From assembly GCA_040216735.1 (NCBI GenBank), contig JAVJOO010000005.1, forward strand, positions 718,287 through 782,286: 64,000 bases of DNA, given 5' to 3'. Shown here one piece after another: positions 60,104 to 64,000 of the stretch. The notes below the pieces were generated by a model. The model did no database searches and had not been told where the DNA came from. It worked only from the letters and a program-made list of their open reading frames with translations. The position numbers were made by a program, and so were the translations under genes. The stretch is from Alphaproteobacteria bacterium (GTDB lineage: Bacteria > Pseudomonadota > Alphaproteobacteria > SHVP01). The stretch's first letter is position 1; each line of letters begins with the position of its first letter.

Positions 60104-60925
60104 ATGAACACAACCATAGCAATCTACAGTGTTCTTCTGATTGACGACGATGCTGCTTGGCTCGAAGAAGCTAAAGAAATATTTGAAGACACGGACCTTG
60201 CTGTACTCGTTGCCTCCAATCAACGGATGGCGGCAGAGGTGGCGCGCGCCGCAACTCCCGCGATTGCAGCGATTGCTGTAGACTATCACCTTGGCCCCAA
60301 TGGGGACGGGGTCAGCCTGATCGAGAACCTTCGGGCCTTGGGATTGATCGGCGAAGAGGTTCCGTTTTTCCTGGTTACCGGGCACGAGGCCTTCGACATC
60401 GCGAAGCGCGGCTTAGACCTTGGAGCCTTAGCATTGCTGCAAAAACCTATTCAACCAGAAGTCCTTCTTGAAACGACGTTTGCCGCTGTCGAGAAATTCA
60501 AGGTCGCCGAGGCCATCGATCGAATCTACCAGGCGGAGGGAAACAGAAAGTTGCGCCGTCCGTCTCGCTTGACCGCCAACGACTTCAGCAGAGAAGCAAC
60601 GGTTCTCGAGTTTCTACAAAAACTTGAATCTGGCCGAGAGAGTGTATTTGGAGGACTAGTCGATTCCAGCTCGTGGCGCATCATCCTCGAAGTATTGTCC
60701 AGCGAATCGTCAAAGTACCCACCGACCATCACAAGCGTATGTGCCGGCACGAATCTTCCCTACGCCACTGCACACAGAAAAATTCATGAGATGATTGAGG
60801 CTGGAATTCTCGCCAAGAGCGCTGACGCAGTCGATCAACGTCGAGTCCTGATTGCGTTAACTGCAACGGGACGCAGAAAGGTGTTCAATTTCGTCGATTT
60901 TGTGAGCGAATGGTTGCGGCGATAA
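60104..60925 (+). CDS. Response regulator with C-terminal winged-helix domain
   Basis: This 273-residue protein has an N-terminal receiver (about 8-125): IDDDAAW pocket, Asp60 in AVDYHLGP, Thr in LVTGH and Lys in LQKPIQP. After a linker comes a winged helix at about 195-270 (TSVCAGTNLPYATAHRKIHEMIEAGIL, then RRVLIALTATGRRKV) of the MarR-like type. It is the only receiver in the region with a DNA-binding output, so it is the likely transcription end of the signalling set. ATG 60104 is preferred; the frame opens earlier. Confidence 0.87.
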   Translation: MNTTIAIYSVLLIDDDAAWLEEAKEIFEDTDLAVLVASNQRMAAEVARAATPAIAAIAVDYHLGPNGDGVSLIENLRALGLIGEEVPFFLVTGHEAFDIAKRGLDLGALALLQKPIQPEVLLETTFAAVEKFKVAEAIDRIYQAEGNRKLRRPSRLTANDFSREATVLEFLQKLESGRESVFGGLVDSSSWRIILEVLSSESSKYPPTITSVCAGTNLPYATAHRKIHEMIEAGILAKSADAVDQRRVLIALTATGRRKVFNFVDFVSEWLRR

Positions 60926-61246
60926 ATGGTCGGGGGCGTCGGAGACGAACTAGCGAACTCCGTTTGCCCTCCCCACTCTTTCCATCGTCGCGCAAGACGA
61001 TCGGGGCGGAATCAGCCGCAGATGTTATGGGGAGACTGCAAAAACGCCGACCCCGCCCCTGTCCCAGAAACCGGTCAACCCAGGGCAGGGAGGATTTTCG
61101 GTCTGGAAGCGTCAAGATAACCTCTGCGACTGTCCGGTCACGATTCTTTCTGTCCAAACCGAATAGGTTTTCCAATTGATTCCGAAACCTTCGCCGCGCT
61201 CCCCGATGTGTTTGCGAGACGATACCAAGCAAGAATGCGCTCAAAC
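60926..61246. other. Intergenic region between convergent genes
   Basis: These 321 bases lie between the winged-helix regulator and the second motB. I see no gene, and no strong hairpin. Confidence 0.5.
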
Positions 61247-62014
61247 TCATCGACTAGATAGAGCGATCCGTATTTCGACGCGCCTGTTTAGCGCCTTGTC
61301 TTGCGGCAAATTCTCATCGATCAACGGTTTCGTCTCGGCGTGACCGATCGCGGTCAGTCGATTTGGATCGACCAATCCGGTGCCAACAAGATAGTGAAGG
61401 ACGCTGATCGCTCGAGCGGACGACAATTCCCAATTAGATCCAAATTTATCAGTCGAAATCGGATCGCTGTCGGTGTGTCCAGAAATGACTATGGGGCCGG
61501 AGTCGAAGGCGGCAGTTCGGGCGATTGCGTTCAGGGCCGGTAGCATCTGTGGACTAAGCTGCGCGCTACCAGGGGAAAACGAATAGTCTGACGGCAGTCG
61601 AACGAGGATATTGTCGTCTTCGAGTTGGAGAGCAATCCGCCCCGAAATACTTTCACGTCGAAGGCTTCGCTTTAGGTGGAATAGTAGTTTCTGCTCCTGA
61701 CTAACCAACGCTGCCCGGCCAAAAGAAAAGACCGATTGTGAATTCGAATCCTCGCTCTCTTTGACGTCATTTGGGTCGTCAGAATTCGCCGTCAGCTCAC
61801 TTTCAGCCTCAGCCAAGTCATCTAGATTCGCGAACTTGGGGGTGTCCTTGTTGAAGGCTTGCGCTATAGGCCCGGCGTTCCTCTTGAACGACTCGGCATC
61901 GATCTCGGAGAAGGAATTGATCAGGACGAATAGAGCGAAGAGAAGCGACATGAGGTCGCCAAAAGTCACCAGCCAATTGTCTGACCTCGGAAGATCGTCC
62001 GAGCGTTCATCCAT
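61247..62014 (-). CDS. Flagellar stator protein MotB, PomB-like
   Basis: This protein has 255 residues. A short N-terminus precedes one membrane helix with the ion-site Asp20 in NWLVTFGDLMSLLFALFVLINSFSEID, a sequence typical of PomB/LafU-like stators. The OmpA-like domain has ISGHTDSDPISTDKFGSNWELSSARA and GHAETKPL. It starts 8 bases inside the preceding motA-like gene, so the pair is coupled. Na+ use is an inference from family similarity. Confidence 0.9.
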   Translation of the reverse strand: MDERSDDLPRSDNWLVTFGDLMSLLFALFVLINSFSEIDAESFKRNAGPIAQAFNKDTPKFANLDDLAEAESELTANSDDPNDVKESEDSNSQSVFSFGRAALVSQEQKLLFHLKRSLRRESISGRIALQLEDDNILVRLPSDYSFSPGSAQLSPQMLPALNAIARTAAFDSGPIVISGHTDSDPISTDKFGSNWELSSARAISVLHYLVGTGLVDPNRLTAIGHAETKPLIDENLPQDKALNRRVEIRIALSSR

Positions 62015-62807
62015 TGGCGACTTTTCTCCGATCGCGCGATTCTTGCCGACGATCGGTACGTGTTTCGGATGGAAGGTAAGGTGCCAATACGTCTCGCAGC
62101 GTGGTCGGATTTTGCAACTGCTGAATCTGTATCACGCTCTCGAGAACGAGCTCTCTAAGGTTCTGGTTGTAACCCACTTTACGCTTGAGTTTCTCTGAGA
62201 TCGGAAAGGCAATAAGCTGTGAAATCAAGACTCCGTAGAGCGTGGTGAGCATCGCTACTGCCATCGCCGGACCAATTGTCGCGGGATCCGACATGTTGCT
62301 CAGCATTTGCACAAGTCCGACAAGCGTTCCGAACATACCGAAAGCCGGCGCGCTTTCGCCGATTGCATGAAAGACGAGCGCGCCGTCTTTCTCTCGGCGA
62401 ATTTCTTGCGCCATGTGCTCGGTCAAGACCTTCCTAATGAACTCCTCGTCCTTACCGTCGGCACATAGCTGCAGTCCCTTCCTCAAGAAGAGATTGCCGA
62501 CCTTTGCATTCTGCAAAGAAATCAAGCCATTTTTGCGGGCATGCTTAACGATCTTGGCGGCAAGATCGACGATATCCGACGCCTGCTCGCGTTCGTTCGA
62601 GAAGGCAGCCTTAAACCCCACAGGCATGGATACGAACACACCCGTAATAGGAAACTTGATCATTGTCGCTGCGAACGTCCCTCCAATGACTATGAGGAAC
62701 CCGGGCCAGTTGAGAAAGATCGAAAAGTCCGAGCCGCTTGCGATCGCGATAGCAACGACCGAGATACCGACAACGAGTCCGGCCAAGGTAGCAAGATCTA
62801 TCTGCAT
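62007..62807 (-). CDS. Flagellar stator protein MotA, PomA-like
   Basis: This 266-residue protein has the PomA type N-terminus (MQIDLATLAGLVVGISVVAIAIASG...GFLIVIGGTFAATMIKFP), a large cytoplasmic loop with charged residues, and two C-terminal helices with SAPAFGMFGTLVGLVQML and ATIGPAMAVAMLTTLYGVLISQLIAFP. It forms the ion channel with the overlapping motB-like product. ATG 62807 was chosen by family similarity; the frame extends 85 codons upstream without support. It is the second stator set in 6 kb. Confidence 0.92.
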   Translation of the reverse strand: MQIDLATLAGLVVGISVVAIAIASGSDFSIFLNWPGFLIVIGGTFAATMIKFPITGVFVSMPVGFKAAFSNEREQASDIVDLAAKIVKHARKNGLISLQNAKVGNLFLRKGLQLCADGKDEEFIRKVLTEHMAQEIRREKDGALVFHAIGESAPAFGMFGTLVGLVQMLSNMSDPATIGPAMAVAMLTTLYGVLISQLIAFPISEKLKRKVGYNQNLRELVLESVIQIQQLQNPTTLRDVLAPYLPSETRTDRRQESRDRRKVANG

Positions 62808-62968
62808 AGCTGGCTTGTCCCAGAGACACGCCCCCAACACACAGCACACCGAATATCGTTGCGATTCAGGGTAGGTGGGGGCCAGTCCGGAGATCGGGCC
62901 ATAGCAAGAGGCACGACTCAAAACGATTCGCATCCGAATCGGTTCTAATGAATCAAGGCGGATCGGCG

Positions 62969-62978
62969 CCCCCCCCCC
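62969..62978. repeat. Homopolymeric C10 tract
   Basis: Ten C residues lie in the 498-base divergent gap between the PomA-like gene and the FecR gene, 162 bases upstream of the former. Such tracts can slip in replication and vary in length. Confidence 0.9.
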
Positions 62979-63220
62979 ACAAAGGCAGATTAGCCGAATG
63001 TATTGAGGTTGGAAAAAGCCCAGAGACAAACTGTTGTGCGATGCATCACGGTTGGCGCGCACCTTCGGGCGCTCCCTTTGGCCAGCGGAATTCTAGGGGT
63101 AGATACCTGACCGATTCAGATCGATTAGGTCTAGATAGCCGTCAAATTTGGACATATGGGTTTGTCCGCAGCTCATCCCTGCATCACGGGAGAGGGCGAG
63201 ATGAACCTTCCCGGTCAATC

Positions 63221-63260
63221 TCTCCTCTCCTCTCCCCTCCCCTCCCCTCCCCTCCCCTCC
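63221..63260. repeat. Pentanucleotide tandem repeat: three TCTCC then five CCTCC
   Basis: Eight uninterrupted 5-base units end 45 bases upstream of the FecR-domain gene start, in its likely promoter or leader. Length change by slippage would move spacing in the promoter or the leader. The rest of the 62808-63305 gap holds the C10 tract and nothing I recognise. Confidence 0.9.
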
Positions 63261-63305
63261 TCTTTTCCCCCAAGACCTTTTCCGGTTGAGGGTGCGAGTT
63301 AAGCA

Positions 63306-64000
<695 letters not shown>

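Overview
The window is GC-rich, densely coded DNA that looks like an alphaproteobacterial chromosome (Rhodospirillales-like is my best guess). The reasons are short intergenic gaps, frequent GTG/TTG starts, start/stop overlaps, oligopeptide and TRAP uptake systems typical of aquatic or soil heterotrophs, and paired H+-type and Na+-type flagellar stators. The taxonomic call is an inference. No rRNA, tRNA or CRISPR was seen. The last gene runs off the right edge in a GGC repeat, and the first CDS is cut at the left edge.

1-8 kb: two mirror-image transcription units diverge from one intergenic region. On the minus strand lie a GntR/UTRA regulator, a FAD_binding_2 flavoprotein and a family-5 solute-binding protein. 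On the plus strand lie a second solute-binding protein, an RraA-fold protein and a second flavoprotein. A 22-bp palindrome sits between them. No permease or ATPase is present, so the binding proteins are orphans. 8-21 kb: a radical SAM/SPASM protein, hemN with an FNR-like box, a ThDP enzyme, a DEAD-box helicase, an SDR, a flavin reductase, a TRAP transporter (P, Q, M) and a BaiN-type flavoprotein.

21.6-41.5 kb: a catabolic island. It holds a two-subunit Rieske oxygenase, an OYE-type Fe-S flavoenzyme, a TetR regulator, an SDR, a SAM methyltransferase, a single-subunit Rieske oxygenase, an EamA exporter, a complete Opp/Dpp-type ABC importer, an isochorismatase-like hydrolase, an acyl-CoA ligase, a chorismate mutase, a GMC oxidoreductase and a small cytochrome c. 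The set suggests import, oxygenation and CoA activation of an unknown substrate. Two intergenic sites in this region share the pattern TTGATC-N4-GATCA.

41.5-49 kb: an intergenic region with repeats and inverted IS-like ends, a run of small unknown ORFs ending in a DCC-family protein, an acyl-CoA dehydrogenase, and a tight operon (2TM protein, zinc ribbon, SDR, DUF3429, DUF427, renalase-like flavoprotein). The operon ends exactly at a degenerate composite of IS3-type and IS6-type insertion sequence remnants.

49-64 kb: a bestrophin-type channel coupled to a small unknown protein, then a motility and signalling region. It has fliG, a large membrane histidine kinase with an overlapping response regulator, two more single-domain receivers, a receiver with a winged-helix output, a proton-type MotA/MotB pair, a PomA/PomB-like pair, a transglutaminase-like peptidase homologue that has lost its catalytic cysteine, and a FecR-domain glycine-rich protein preceded by a pentanucleotide tandem repeat. 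This last region is the best candidate for an undescribed system: a flagellar switch and stator module under its own His-Asp network, with a pseudo-LapG and a possibly repeat-switched surface protein.
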